Both the position numbers and the translations under genes were made by a program. Positions 51,858-60,492 of a stretch of DNA of 64,000 nucleotides are shown piece after piece (the stretch's first letter is position 1; each line of letters begins with the position of its first letter). The notes beneath the pieces are model-generated. The model was given only the letters and a program-made list of their open reading frames with translations. It made no database searches and had not been told where the DNA came from. This stretch comes from Sphingobium soli (GTDB taxonomy: Bacteria > Pseudomonadota > Alphaproteobacteria > Sphingomonadales > Sphingomonadaceae), in the NCBI RefSeq assembly GCF_020782245.1, contig NZ_JAJGNP010000003.1, positions 62,001 to 126,000 of the forward strand, in the 5' to 3' direction.

Positions 51858-52748
51858 GTGACCGAACTTTCTCAAATTTATGATCTCATGCGCGCCTCCC
51901 CCATGAACGACTGGGTTGGAGGATCAGACCCCGAGAAGGTCGGCGATGCCTGTGTTAATGTGCTGCGCCGTCATGTGCGCCTTAATGGTGCATCCAAAGT
52001 CCTCGATTTTGGCTGCGGGATAGGCAGGGGATTGGTTTCGCTGCACAAAGCCGGTGTCCGTCCCACAAAAATTGTGGGCATGGATATCATGCCCCCAGTT
52101 ATCGAATTTTGCGAACAGAATATTGCTCCAACAGTACCAAATACGACATTTGAACTGATTGAGGGCATGAACGATCATTATGATCGCTTCATTGATGAGC
52201 GAGATCGTGCAAGCCATGACGATCTAAGAAAGAAATACCAAGGTTACTTCACGGATGGCTACGCGTTTTCTGTTTTTACGCATGTTACCCAAGATGATTT
52301 CCAGAAGTTGTTAGACTTTGTGTCTTCTATGATGAAACCCGGTGGCCGCTTCTTATTCACCTGTTTCGAGCTTAATGCCTTTTCACGGCACATGGTGTTA
52401 TCAGGGCAGTCGATGTTTCCTCTCGACCGCCAAAGAATGATGGATGCGCAGGACGTTTTCATTGCTAACGCAGACGATCCACTCTCCTTCATCGCGTTCG
52501 ATGCCGATTTAATCAGAGATATGGTGTGGAAAGCGGGAATGACCATAACCCGGGTCAGCTATGGGTGCTGGATGGGAGGCGGTATCGGTGAGAGCCTTCA
52601 GGACGTTATCGTTTGTACCAAGTTGCCTGAACTTAAGAAGATTGACGATGTTGAGATGACGCCACTGGTGCGACGTGAACCTGATCGCCCAATGACGCCA
52701 CCGTGGCCAAAGCGCCTGCGCCGATATCTAAAGCGCCGACTGGGCTGA
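51858..52748 (+). CDS. Class I SAM-dependent methyltransferase, low-GC
   Basis: A 296-aa methyltransferase: SAM motif I VLDFGCGIGRGLVSLHKAG (about residue 48-66), motif II VGMDIMPPVIEFCE, motif IV FSVFTHVTQDDFQKLLDFV and motif V PGGRFLFTCFEL. The tail is basic (RLRRYLKRRLG). Sugar or natural-product methyltransferases of glycan clusters share this layout; the substrate is unknown. GTG start. By hand count 49 of 120 bases at 52081-52200 are G or C (41%), against 41 of 60 (68%) in a sample of rho, pointing to recent acquisition. Confidence 0.82.
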   Translation: MTELSQIYDLMRASPMNDWVGGSDPEKVGDACVNVLRRHVRLNGASKVLDFGCGIGRGLVSLHKAGVRPTKIVGMDIMPPVIEFCEQNIAPTVPNTTFELIEGMNDHYDRFIDERDRASHDDLRKKYQGYFTDGYAFSVFTHVTQDDFQKLLDFVSSMMKPGGRFLFTCFELNAFSRHMVLSGQSMFPLDRQRMMDAQDVFIANADDPLSFIAFDADLIRDMVWKAGMTITRVSYGCWMGGGIGESLQDVIVCTKLPELKKIDDVEMTPLVRREPDRPMTPPWPKRLRRYLKRRLG

Positions 52749-52769
52749 AGCGATATTCGCGGGGCTCCT

Positions 52770-53738
52770 TCAGGGGATTAAAACGGTAGAGCCAATTGTC
52801 TGCCTTGCTTCGAGCGTACGATGTGCCTGCGCGGCTTCGGTCAGGGCAAAATGTTGGCCAATTTCGGCCTTGATGATGCCTTGGGCCATGCGGTCAAACA
52901 GTCTTTGGGCCGTATGCGTCAGCGCTTCGGGCGTAGCCACATAGTCGAACAACGTCGGTCGCGTTACGTACAGTGATCCACCGCGGCTTAAATCGAGCAG
53001 ATTGACCGGCGGCACAGCACCTGAGGCATTGCCATAGCTGACCATCATGCCGCGACGTTTGAGGCTGGCGATCGACGCGTTCCAGCTCGCCTTGCCCACG
53101 CCATCATAAACGACATCGACACCATGTCCGTCGGTGATCGCACATATATGATCGGCGAGCGTCTCCATGGGATCATGCAGACTATGGTCCGCATCGACCT
53201 TCGCAGCTTTCTGCGCCGAGCCGCTGTGGGCGATGACGATGACGCCCTTGTCCCGCAGCCAGGGAACCAGCACCGATCCCACGCCACCCGCGGCGGCATG
53301 AACCAATGCCACCTGCCCGGCTTTCAGTGGGAGCACGTCTTCGGCCAAGTAGCAGGCGGTCATGCCCTTCAGCATCATCGCCGCCGCATCCGTGCTGTCA
53401 ATAGAATCGGGCAGGGCGACCAGCTGGTCCTGCGACACGACCCAATGGGTTGTGTAGCTGCCCTTGCCCGTGCCGCTCGCCACCCGATCGCCGACGGAAA
53501 AGGCGGTGACCCCTGGACCGACCGCCGCTACCCGCCCGGCGCCCTCATTGCCCAATGTGAGGGGAAGATCGCCGGGATAAAGGCCAGTGCGAAAATAGGT
53601 GTCGATATAATTGAGACCAATGGCCTCGGTCGCCACCAGCACCTGGCCATGGGCCAGAACGGGAGTGTCCATGTCCTCCCGCTCGATCACATCCGGCCCG
53701 CCATGCTGCCGGACGATCATGCGATAGGCCTGCGTCAA
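52770..53738 (-). CDS. NADPH:quinone reductase (zeta-crystallin-like, MDR superfamily)
   Basis: A 322-aa zinc-independent medium-chain reductase. Seen: N-terminal GroES-like domain with GLNYIDTYFRTGLYPGDLPLTLGNEGAGRVAAVG (no zinc ligands) and the Rossmann loop VHAAAGGVGSVLVPW, then GVDVVYDGVGKASW. It probably reduces quinones or other enones with NADPH. It starts at TTG 53738, overlapping the dienelactone hydrolase stop by 4 bp; an ATG at 53720 is the alternative. Confidence 0.88.
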   Translation of the reverse strand: MTQAYRMIVRQHGGPDVIEREDMDTPVLAHGQVLVATEAIGLNYIDTYFRTGLYPGDLPLTLGNEGAGRVAAVGPGVTAFSVGDRVASGTGKGSYTTHWVVSQDQLVALPDSIDSTDAAAMMLKGMTACYLAEDVLPLKAGQVALVHAAAGGVGSVLVPWLRDKGVIVIAHSGSAQKAAKVDADHSLHDPMETLADHICAITDGHGVDVVYDGVGKASWNASIASLKRRGMMVSYGNASGAVPPVNLLDLSRGGSLYVTRPTLFDYVATPEALTHTAQRLFDRMAQGIIKAEIGQHFALTEAAQAHRTLEARQTIGSTVLIP

Positions 53739-54433
53739 GACAGATGCTCCGCGAAAAAATCGGCGGTGCGGCCATCGGCCAGAACGGCTGCGGCATCATT
53801 CCGGCGCTGGCCCATTTCAGTGGCAAAGCCATGATCCAGGCCCTCATAATCATGCAACGTCACATGAACATTGTCCTTCAGTCCCTCATGCATCGCTTTC
53901 TGCACATCGGGCGTGACGAAATGATCTGCTGTCGGGACATGAAGCATGGTCGGTTTGCCGATCGCGTGTTGTTCACCCAGCAATCCATCGATGCCGACGC
54001 CATAATAGCCGACGAAGGCGTCGCCGTCGGTCCGACATGCGGCCATGAACGCCAGACGACCTCCCAAGCAATAGCCTACCAGCCCTACCTTGCCGCCGCC
54101 GGCCGCGACCCGCGCCGCCTTGATCGTGGCTTCAAGGTCGCGAATACCCTGGTCCTGATTGAACTTCGGCATCAACGCCAAAGCCTGGTCCATCTCGTCG
54201 GGGACATCCGGATCAAGTTCGATATGCGGATCGATGCGCCAGAACAGGTCGGGCGCATAGGCGACATAGCCTGCTTTTGCCCAGCCATCGCATTTGCGCC
54301 GGATGCCTTCATTGACACCAAATATCTCCTGGATAACGATGATTGCCGCCTTGGCCTCGCCCTCGGGCTTGGCGACATAGGCGTCAAATTGCGCGTCGCT
54401 GTCCAGCGTGTCGACAGGAATGAATGCACCCAT
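53735..54433 (-). CDS. Dienelactone hydrolase family protein
   Basis: Alpha/beta hydrolase of the DLH family (232 aa) with the nucleophile elbow GLVGYCLGGR (Cys122 instead of Ser), acid in the MLHVPTADHFVTP region and His in YEGLDHGFATEM. It may open lactone rings in aromatic or ketone catabolism; the pairing with a quinone reductase hints at breakdown of an aromatic or enone compound, which is an inference. The ATG at 54433 fits the family; the longer open frame to 54520 does not. Confidence 0.88.
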   Translation of the reverse strand: MGAFIPVDTLDSDAQFDAYVAKPEGEAKAAIIVIQEIFGVNEGIRRKCDGWAKAGYVAYAPDLFWRIDPHIELDPDVPDEMDQALALMPKFNQDQGIRDLEATIKAARVAAGGGKVGLVGYCLGGRLAFMAACRTDGDAFVGYYGVGIDGLLGEQHAIGKPTMLHVPTADHFVTPDVQKAMHEGLKDNVHVTLHDYEGLDHGFATEMGQRRNDAAAVLADGRTADFFAEHLS

Positions 54434-54583
54434 TTCTTGATCCTTTCGCAACGAGTCCCGCACGCATATTGGCCCTGCCGTCGGGCGGCACAACCATCGA
54501 TTCGCCCTAAAAATTAGCATTTGCGCGTCTAACTATCGCATGACAGATGATGTGCATGCATATCAGCCGGAAAGGGCAGGGAC

Positions 54584-54838
54584 ATGAAGGTTACCGTTGA
54601 CGTGGATTGCACCCCGGCGGAGGCCCGCGCCTTTCTCGGATTGCCGGATGTGAGCCCGATACACGACAAATATATCCGCACGATGCTGGATAGTTTTGAT
54701 GGCATTGGCAGTGTCGAGCAAATGGAAACGTTGCTCAAAAGCTTTTCGCCATTGGGCGACGCCAGCATGCGGATGTTCCAGCAGATGATGAATGTCGGGC
54801 TGGCCGGTATGGGCGGCGGCAAGGATGACACAAAGTAG
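54584..54838 (+). CDS. DUF6489 family protein
   Basis: An 84-aa protein of the alphaproteobacterial DUF6489 family: MKVTVDVDCTPAEARAFLGLPDVSPIHDKYI, then a Met-rich helix (MRMFQQMMNVGLAGMGGG). It lies directly before mnmE, with the stop 2 bp from its GTG, the usual neighbour. Function unknown. Start preceded by GGAAAGGGCAGGGAC. Confidence 0.85.
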   Translation: MKVTVDVDCTPAEARAFLGLPDVSPIHDKYIRTMLDSFDGIGSVEQMETLLKSFSPLGDASMRMFQQMMNVGLAGMGGGKDDTK

Positions 54839-54840
54839 CC

Positions 54841-56133
54841 GTGCGCGGACCGTCGAGGGATACGATTTTCGCTCTTTCCAGCGGCCCGCCGCCGGCAGGG
54901 ATTGCCGTCATTCGGGTAAGCGGTGCGCTAGCTGGGACGGCGATGGAGATGTTGGCGCATCGAATGCCCGCCCCCCGACAGGCGAGCCTGGCCTTGCTGC
55001 GCGATCCGACGGGCGGAATGCCGCTCGACCGATCCCTCCTTCTTTGGCTGCCGGGACCTCATACTGTCACTGGCGAAGACATGGCGGAGTTTCACTGTCA
55101 CGGCGGTCGGGCGGTCATCGACGCGGTCGAAGCCGTACTGAGCGCCATTCCCGGACTGCGGCGCGCTCAGCCCGGGGAATTCACACGCCGGGCATTCGAC
55201 CATGGGCGCATGGATTTGAACGCGGTGGAGGGATTGTCGGACCTGCTTGCGGCGGAAACGCAAAGTCAGCGCAGGGCGGCCTTGTCCATGGCGGAAGGGC
55301 ATTTCTCACGACGGATTGACGATTGGCGTGCACGGTTGCTCGCGCTGTCCGCCATGGCGGAAGCGGCTCTGGACTTCTCGGACGAAGATGACGTCCCCGA
55401 CGCGAGCATCGAAGACGATATCGCGGAGCAATTATCGCTGTTGGAAGGCGATGTTCGAAACGTCCTTGCTGCGCCGTCAGCGGAACGATTGCGGGATGGT
55501 ATTCGCGTCGTACTGGCGGGTCCGCCCAATGCAGGGAAATCGACCCTGCTCAATGCTTTGGTCGGCCGGGATGCCGCCATCGTGTCGGCCATTGCCGGAA
55601 CGACGCGCGACCGGATCGAGGTGCCGGCCGCGATTGATGGTGTCGCCTATCTCTTCACCGACACCGCCGGGCTGCGAGACGATGTCGGTGATGATATTGA
55701 GGCTATCGGTATCGACCGGGCGCGGGCTGCGCTTGAGGCGGCGGATGTCATTCTTTGGCTAGGGGCTGCGGATGCGATGCCTCGACCCGACGCTATCCTT
55801 ATAGCTGCCCAGAGCGACCGACAGAATAGTACTCGGCCCGGCTTGCCGGTATCGGCCCTGACCGGCGAAAATATGGGGGCATTATTGGCGGCGCTCGCAG
55901 CGCGTGCCGCCACTCTGCTGCCAGGCGAGGGGGACTATGCCCTCCACCGCAGACAACGCGATCTGGTGGTCCGGTTGGCCGATCACCTCCGCGCGGCGCG
56001 CGCGCATCATGACCTGCTCATAATCGCGGAAGAATGTCGGCTTGGACGCGCAGTCCTTGACACGCTGACTGGTCAAGCAAGCACGGAGGATATGCTCGAC
56101 CGCCTTTTTTCGGGTTTCTGCATCGGGAAATAA
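54841..56133 (+). CDS. mnmE: tRNA modification GTPase MnmE
   Basis: GTPase that, with MnmG, installs the cmnm5 group on U34 of certain tRNAs (430 aa). Seen: N-terminal tetrahydrofolate-binding domain (IFALSSGPPPAGIAVIRVSG, DMAEFHCHGG), the G domain inserted into a helical domain with VVLAGPPNAGKSTLLN, GTTRD and DTAGLRDD, and the C-terminal catalytic Cys in FCIGK. GTG start, 2 bp after the DUF6489 stop. Confidence 0.96.
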   Translation: MRGPSRDTIFALSSGPPPAGIAVIRVSGALAGTAMEMLAHRMPAPRQASLALLRDPTGGMPLDRSLLLWLPGPHTVTGEDMAEFHCHGGRAVIDAVEAVLSAIPGLRRAQPGEFTRRAFDHGRMDLNAVEGLSDLLAAETQSQRRAALSMAEGHFSRRIDDWRARLLALSAMAEAALDFSDEDDVPDASIEDDIAEQLSLLEGDVRNVLAAPSAERLRDGIRVVLAGPPNAGKSTLLNALVGRDAAIVSAIAGTTRDRIEVPAAIDGVAYLFTDTAGLRDDVGDDIEAIGIDRARAALEAADVILWLGAADAMPRPDAILIAAQSDRQNSTRPGLPVSALTGENMGALLAALAARAATLLPGEGDYALHRRQRDLVVRLADHLRAARAHHDLLIIAEECRLGRAVLDTLTGQASTEDMLDRLFSGFCIGK

Positions 56134-56136
56134 TAA

Positions 56137-56152
56137 TGTTCCACGTGGAACG
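56137..56152. promoter_or_regulatory. parS: parS site 1
   Basis: TGTTCCACGTGGAACG, one base from the palindromic bacterial parS consensus TGTTCCACGTGGAACA, in the 58-bp gap between mnmE and mnmG. Confidence 0.85.
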
Positions 56153-56191
56153 CTTTTGACCAAATAGCCCCGACTCTGATAAGGGCGACGC

Positions 56192-58042
56192 ATGCATAAA
56201 CCCTATGATGTGATCGTGGTCGGTGGTGGCCATGCCGGCTGTGAGGCGGCCGCTGCTGCTGCACGCAAGGGCGCTACTGTAGCATTGCTGACGTTTGACC
56301 GATCGACTGTCGGAGCCATGTCCTGCAACCCTGCCATTGGCGGTCTGGGCAAAGGCCATCTCGTGCGCGAAGTCGATGCGTTGGACGGCCTCATGGCCCG
56401 CGCTGCAGATGCCGCTGCTATCCATTATCGCATGCTCAACAGCAGCAAGGGTGCTGCGGTTCAGGGACCGCGCGTTCAAGCCGACCGTGTTCGCTATCGG
56501 GCCGCCATTCACAGGCTGATCGATGATCTGGATGGTCTGACGATCATTGAGGGTGAAGCGCAGGAACTGCTGCTGGACGCCGGGCAGGTCACTGGCGTCC
56601 GGATGGCCGATGGACGCGCGCTGAACTCATCTGCAATCGTGCTGGCGACTGGCACTTTCCTGGGCGGCAAACTTTTCTGCGGCGATACTCAGGACGTTGG
56701 CGGGCGCGTCGGGGAAAGGGCGGCTACCAGTCTCGGAACGCAATTGCGGCTGTTGGATCTGCCGATCGCGCGGTTGAAGACTGGTACGCCACCGCGGATC
56801 GATGGCCGGACGATCGACTGGGCTCGTTTGGAAACTCAACCATCGGATGACGACGGGTGGACGATGTCGCCCGTGACGCCAAACCGCATATTGCCGCAAT
56901 TGGCCTGTGCCATCACGCGGACAAATGATCGAACGCATCGGATCATCCGAGATGGGCTAGGGCGCTCGCCTTTGTTCAGTGGCGCGATTGAGGGGCGGGG
57001 ACCGCGCTACTGTCCCTCCATTGAGGACAAGGTTCTTCGCTTCGGCGATCGTGACGGGCATCAGATATTCCTCGAACCGGAGGGGCTCGACAGCCCGTTG
57101 GTCTATCCCAACGGTATTTCCACCTCTCTGCCGGCTGATATCCAGCGGGACATGATCCAATCAATGGTCGGTCTTGAACGCGCGAAAATCGTCGTAGCGG
57201 GCTATGCCGTGGAATATGATCATGTCGACCCGCGTGCGCTCACCAGCGCTTTGGAGCTGCGGGCGGTATCGGGTCTTTTTTGCGCGGGTCAGATCAACGG
57301 CACAACGGGCTATGAGGAGGCGGCGGCGCAAGGGCTGGTTGCCGGTGCCAATGCTGCCGCTTACGCGCTAGGACAATCGCCGATGATCTTGGACCGGGCC
57401 AGCTCCTATATCGGCGTTATGATCGACGACCTGGTGCTGCAGGGTGTTACGGAACCCTATCGCATGCTGACTGCGCGCGCGGAATATCGCCTCCGCCTGC
57501 GCGCCGACAATGCGGAGACCCGCCTTGGCTCCCTGGGTCTTGCCCATGGCCTGATTGGACCGGATCGTGCGCGACGTCTGCAGCTTCGGTCGGATTGGCG
57601 CTCGCGGGTTGAAACTGCGTTGGCCCGGTCTATGACGGCATCTGAAATGGCGAAGGCCGGCGCGGCCGTAAGGCAGGATGGGGCGCGCCGCACGCTGACC
57701 GAATGGGCCCGCTTCCCTGAGGTCCCTCGGCGCTTGCTCATGACGCTCGCGCCCAGCCTGCAAGATGCGCCGGACGATGTGCGAAACGAATTGCTCGAAG
57801 ATGCCCATTATGCGCCGTATCTCCTTCGCCAAGAAGCGGAAGTCGCAGCATTGCGGCGGGACGAGCGAGTGATCATTGCCGCCGACTTTGACTTTCGATC
57901 AGTAGGTGGATTGTCCAGCGAGATGATCGAACGTCTGGAGGCCGCCCGTCCGGATACGTTAGCGGCTGCTGGCCGTATCCGCGGTATCACCCCTGCGGCC
58001 TTGGCTGCCATCCTGGTTCATACCCGCCGGATGGCCGCGTGA
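56192..58042 (+). CDS. mnmG: tRNA uridine-5-carboxymethylaminomethyl modification enzyme MnmG
   Basis: FAD-dependent partner of MnmE (GidA, 616 aa). Seen: dinucleotide-binding [21 protein letters not shown] at the N-terminus, [40 protein letters not shown], the [23 protein letters not shown] signature and a C-terminal helical MnmE-binding domain. rsmG overlaps by 4 bp. Confidence 0.97.
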   Translation: MHKPYDVIVVGGGHAGCEAAAAAARKGATVALLTFDRSTVGAMSCNPAIGGLGKGHLVREVDALDGLMARAADAAAIHYRMLNSSKGAAVQGPRVQADRVRYRAAIHRLIDDLDGLTIIEGEAQELLLDAGQVTGVRMADGRALNSSAIVLATGTFLGGKLFCGDTQDVGGRVGERAATSLGTQLRLLDLPIARLKTGTPPRIDGRTIDWARLETQPSDDDGWTMSPVTPNRILPQLACAITRTNDRTHRIIRDGLGRSPLFSGAIEGRGPRYCPSIEDKVLRFGDRDGHQIFLEPEGLDSPLVYPNGISTSLPADIQRDMIQSMVGLERAKIVVAGYAVEYDHVDPRALTSALELRAVSGLFCAGQINGTTGYEEAAAQGLVAGANAAAYALGQSPMILDRASSYIGVMIDDLVLQGVTEPYRMLTARAEYRLRLRADNAETRLGSLGLAHGLIGPDRARRLQLRSDWRSRVETALARSMTASEMAKAGAAVRQDGARRTLTEWARFPEVPRRLLMTLAPSLQDAPDDVRNELLEDAHYAPYLLRQEAEVAALRRDERVIIAADFDFRSVGGLSSEMIERLEAARPDTLAAAGRIRGITPAALAAILVHTRRMAA

Positions 58043-58683
58043 CCGAAGAAGAAGCCAGGGCGTGGCTCCGTTCTCATTTTGATGTTTCACGTGGAACATG
58101 GGACCAGCTTGAACGCTTCGTTGCAATCCTGCTGTCCTCCATGGACGAACAGAACCTTATTGCGGAATCGACGCGTGCCCAGATCTGGGCAAGGCATATC
58201 GTCGATTCTGCCCAGTTGCTGCTTTTGGTCGAAGGCGCTGCTACAGGTACGTGGGTTGATCTGGGTGCGGGGGCGGGATTGCCCGGCATCGTGATTGCAT
58301 GCCTCGGTAAGCAGCCAGTCCTGATGATCGAAGCCCGCCGCAAGCGCGTGGATTTCCTGAATGCTGTGATCGCAGAGCTTGGCCTGCAACATGCGGACGT
58401 GTTCGGCGGTCGCGTCGAGTCCGCGCCGGCAATGCATGCAGCCGTCATCAGCGCGCGCGCTTATGCCCCGCTGGACAAATTGCTGCATTCGGCGCTGCAT
58501 CTTTCCGACAGGAACAGCCTTTGGGTGTTGCCAAAGGGACGAACCGCGAAAAATGAACTGGAGGCCGTGCGCCCATCGTGGCAAGGTGTGTTCCACGTGG
58601 AACCGAGTGTAACGGACGCGGACAGCGCCATCATCGTTGCCCGGAATGTCGCGCCCGCCGGCAAGAAGAAAGGTCGTTCATGA
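58039..58683 (+). CDS. rsmG: 16S rRNA (guanine(527)-N(7))-methyltransferase RsmG
   Basis: Methylates N7 of G527 in 16S rRNA; loss gives low-level streptomycin resistance (214 aa). Seen: [13 protein letters not shown], the SAM loop [16 protein letters not shown] and [12 protein letters not shown]. The GTG start overlaps the mnmG stop (GTGA). Two parS sites lie within its coding sequence at 58083 and 58589, so codon choice there is constrained by ParB binding. Confidence 0.96.
   Translation: MTEEEARAWLRSHFDVSRGTWDQLERFVAILLSSMDEQNLIAESTRAQIWARHIVDSAQLLLLVEGAATGTWVDLGAGAGLPGIVIACLGKQPVLMIEARRKRVDFLNAVIAELGLQHADVFGGRVESAPAMHAAVISARAYAPLDKLLHSALHLSDRNSLWVLPKGRTAKNELEAVRPSWQGVFHVEPSVTDADSAIIVARNVAPAGKKKGRS
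58083..58098. promoter_or_regulatory. parS: parS site 2 (inside rsmG)
   Basis: TGTTTCACGTGGAACA, a full 16-bp match to the general parS consensus, which allows TTTC or TTCC in the half site; it lies within codons 16-20 of rsmG. Confidence 0.85.
58589..58604. promoter_or_regulatory. parS: parS site 3 (inside rsmG)
   Basis: TGTTCCACGTGGAACC, one base from consensus, near the 3' end of rsmG and about 76 bp before the parA start codon. Confidence 0.82.
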
Positions 58684-59462
58684 TCCGCATCGCTATCGCC
58701 AACCAGAAGGGTGGGGTTGGGAAGACGACCACGGCGATCAATCTAGCTACCGGTCTTGCCGCCACCGGACTTCGCGTTTTGCTGGTGGATCTTGACCCGC
58801 AGGGCAATGCATCGACCGGCCTGGGGGTTGATCAGGCAGCACGCGAGCGCTCCAGCTATGACTTGCTGGTGGGCAATTGCGCGTTGGACGACAGTATCGT
58901 GACGACGCGCGTGCCGAAGCTGGATCTGGTGCCCGCAACCCAGGATTTATCCGGCGCTGAAATCGAACTGATCGAATATGAAGAGCGGACGCACCGGCTC
59001 GAGCGGGTATTGTCGGAAGCGCAGCCGGGGCGTTGGGATATATGCCTGGTCGACTGTCCGCCATCATTGGGATTGCTGACCATCAACGCCATGGTGGCGG
59101 CGCAGTCGCTGCTCGTGCCATTGCAATGCGAATTTTTCGCGCTCGAAGGTTTGTCGCAATTGCTGCAAACCGTTGAACGCATCCGGGGACGTTTCAACCC
59201 TGGCTTGTCGATCATGGGCGTAGCACTCACCATGTATGATCGCCGCAATCGATTGACCGATCAGGTCGCGGATGACGTCCGGGCCTGTTTGGGCGATCTG
59301 GTCTTTTCAACCGTCATCCCTCGTAACGTCCGACTGTCTGAAGCGCCCAGCCATGGCGTTCCGGCGCTTATCTACGACTTCCGTTGCTCGGGGTCGGAAG
59401 CTTATATGCGTCTGGCGCGCGAGCTGATCGCGCGCCTGCCCCCAGAGGAGGTTGCGGCTTGA
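58680..59462 (+). CDS. parA: Chromosome-partitioning ATPase ParA (Soj)
   Basis: Walker-type ATPase that pulls ParB-parS complexes across the nucleoid (260 aa). Seen: deviant Walker [19 protein letters not shown] (Lys10, Lys15), [27 protein letters not shown] and the [14 protein letters not shown] stretch. The ATG overlaps the rsmG stop (ATGA), although the frame reads further upstream. Confidence 0.97.
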   Translation: MIRIAIANQKGGVGKTTTAINLATGLAATGLRVLLVDLDPQGNASTGLGVDQAARERSSYDLLVGNCALDDSIVTTRVPKLDLVPATQDLSGAEIELIEYEERTHRLERVLSEAQPGRWDICLVDCPPSLGLLTINAMVAAQSLLVPLQCEFFALEGLSQLLQTVERIRGRFNPGLSIMGVALTMYDRRNRLTDQVADDVRACLGDLVFSTVIPRNVRLSEAPSHGVPALIYDFRCSGSEAYMRLARELIARLPPEEVAA

Positions 59463-60388
59463 GCGAGGATATGACCGAAAAGCCCAAGACGGCAAAGCGC
59501 CCCCAAGGATTGGGTCGTGGCCTGTCTGCTCTATTGGGCGACGTTGCTCGCGAAGAACCGGTTTCTCCCTCTGCGCCCCAGGTCAATGGCAAGGCGGTGC
59601 AGAGCATCGAAGTCGCGCTCATCCATCCGCATCCCGAACAGCCGCGCCGCCATTTTGACGATGGCGCCTTGCAGGAACTGGCCGACAGCATCGCCAAACG
59701 CGGCGTAATCCAGCCCATCATCGTGCGCCCGCATGGCGGGGGTTTTCAAATCATCGCTGGCGAACGTCGCTGGCGCGCGTCGCAACGGGCGCAACTCCAC
59801 CGTATTCCTGCGATCGTCCGCGACTTCGACGAGCAGGAAACGCTTGAGATCGCGTTGATAGAAAATATTCAGCGTGAAGACCTAAACCCTATCGAGGAAG
59901 CGGAAGCTTATCGAAAGCTGATCGCCGAGTTCAACCATAGCCAAGAGGCGCTCGGTCGTATCGTCGGCAAATCCCGCAGCCATGTCGCCAACCTGATGCG
60001 CTTGCTCGACCTGCCGCAATCAGTGCAACAGCAGGTTATGCACAGCAAGATCAGCATGGGCCATGCCCGGGCGCTGATCGGCGCGCCCGATTGTGAACGG
60101 CTTGCTGGCCAGATCGAGGAGAAAGGCCTGTCGGTCCGCGATACCGAACAGCTGGTTCGCCGCGCCAAAACCGGCAATGATGCGCCTGCGGCACGCTCGA
60201 TGCGGTCCGATCCCAAGGATAAGGACCCCGACATTGCGGCGCTGGAGCAACATCTGGCGGACATATTAGGCCTGAAAGTCGAGATTGCCCATAACGGTGC
60301 AGCCACCGGGGGCACCTTGTCGATGCGCTACTCGAACCTGGACCAGCTCGATATGCTGTGCCAGCGGCTCTCGGGCGAACGCATCTGA
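59459..60388 (+). CDS. parB: Chromosome-partitioning protein ParB (CTPase clamp)
   Basis: parS-specific DNA clamp that loads and slides in a CTP-dependent way (309 aa). N-terminal [12 protein letters not shown] (ParA-stimulating motif), the CTP-binding ParB/Srx fold with [42 protein letters not shown], the helix-turn-helix [21 protein letters not shown] and a C-terminal dimerisation segment. TTG at 59459 is preferred (AGAGGAGG seven nt upstream, TTGA overlap with parA); an ATG at 59471 has no usable ribosome site. Confidence 0.96.
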   Translation: MSEDMTEKPKTAKRPQGLGRGLSALLGDVAREEPVSPSAPQVNGKAVQSIEVALIHPHPEQPRRHFDDGALQELADSIAKRGVIQPIIVRPHGGGFQIIAGERRWRASQRAQLHRIPAIVRDFDEQETLEIALIENIQREDLNPIEEAEAYRKLIAEFNHSQEALGRIVGKSRSHVANLMRLLDLPQSVQQQVMHSKISMGHARALIGAPDCERLAGQIEEKGLSVRDTEQLVRRAKTGNDAPAARSMRSDPKDKDPDIAALEQHLADILGLKVEIAHNGAATGGTLSMRYSNLDQLDMLCQRLSGERI

Positions 60389-60436
60389 CGTTGCTCCTCG
60401 CAAGCATTTGAAGCGCCTGAAAAGAGGAGGACGCCG

Positions 60437-60467
60437 GCCGCTCACTTTTCGAAGTGACTGGCTTTTT
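60437..60467 (+). terminator. Intrinsic terminator of the parAB operon
   Basis: GCC pairs with GGC outside and CACTT with AAGTG inside, with one mismatch between, a TTCG loop and five T at 60463-60467. Confidence 0.75.
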
Positions 60468-60492
60468 CCGGTTGCCGCCCTAGGTTGGCAGC

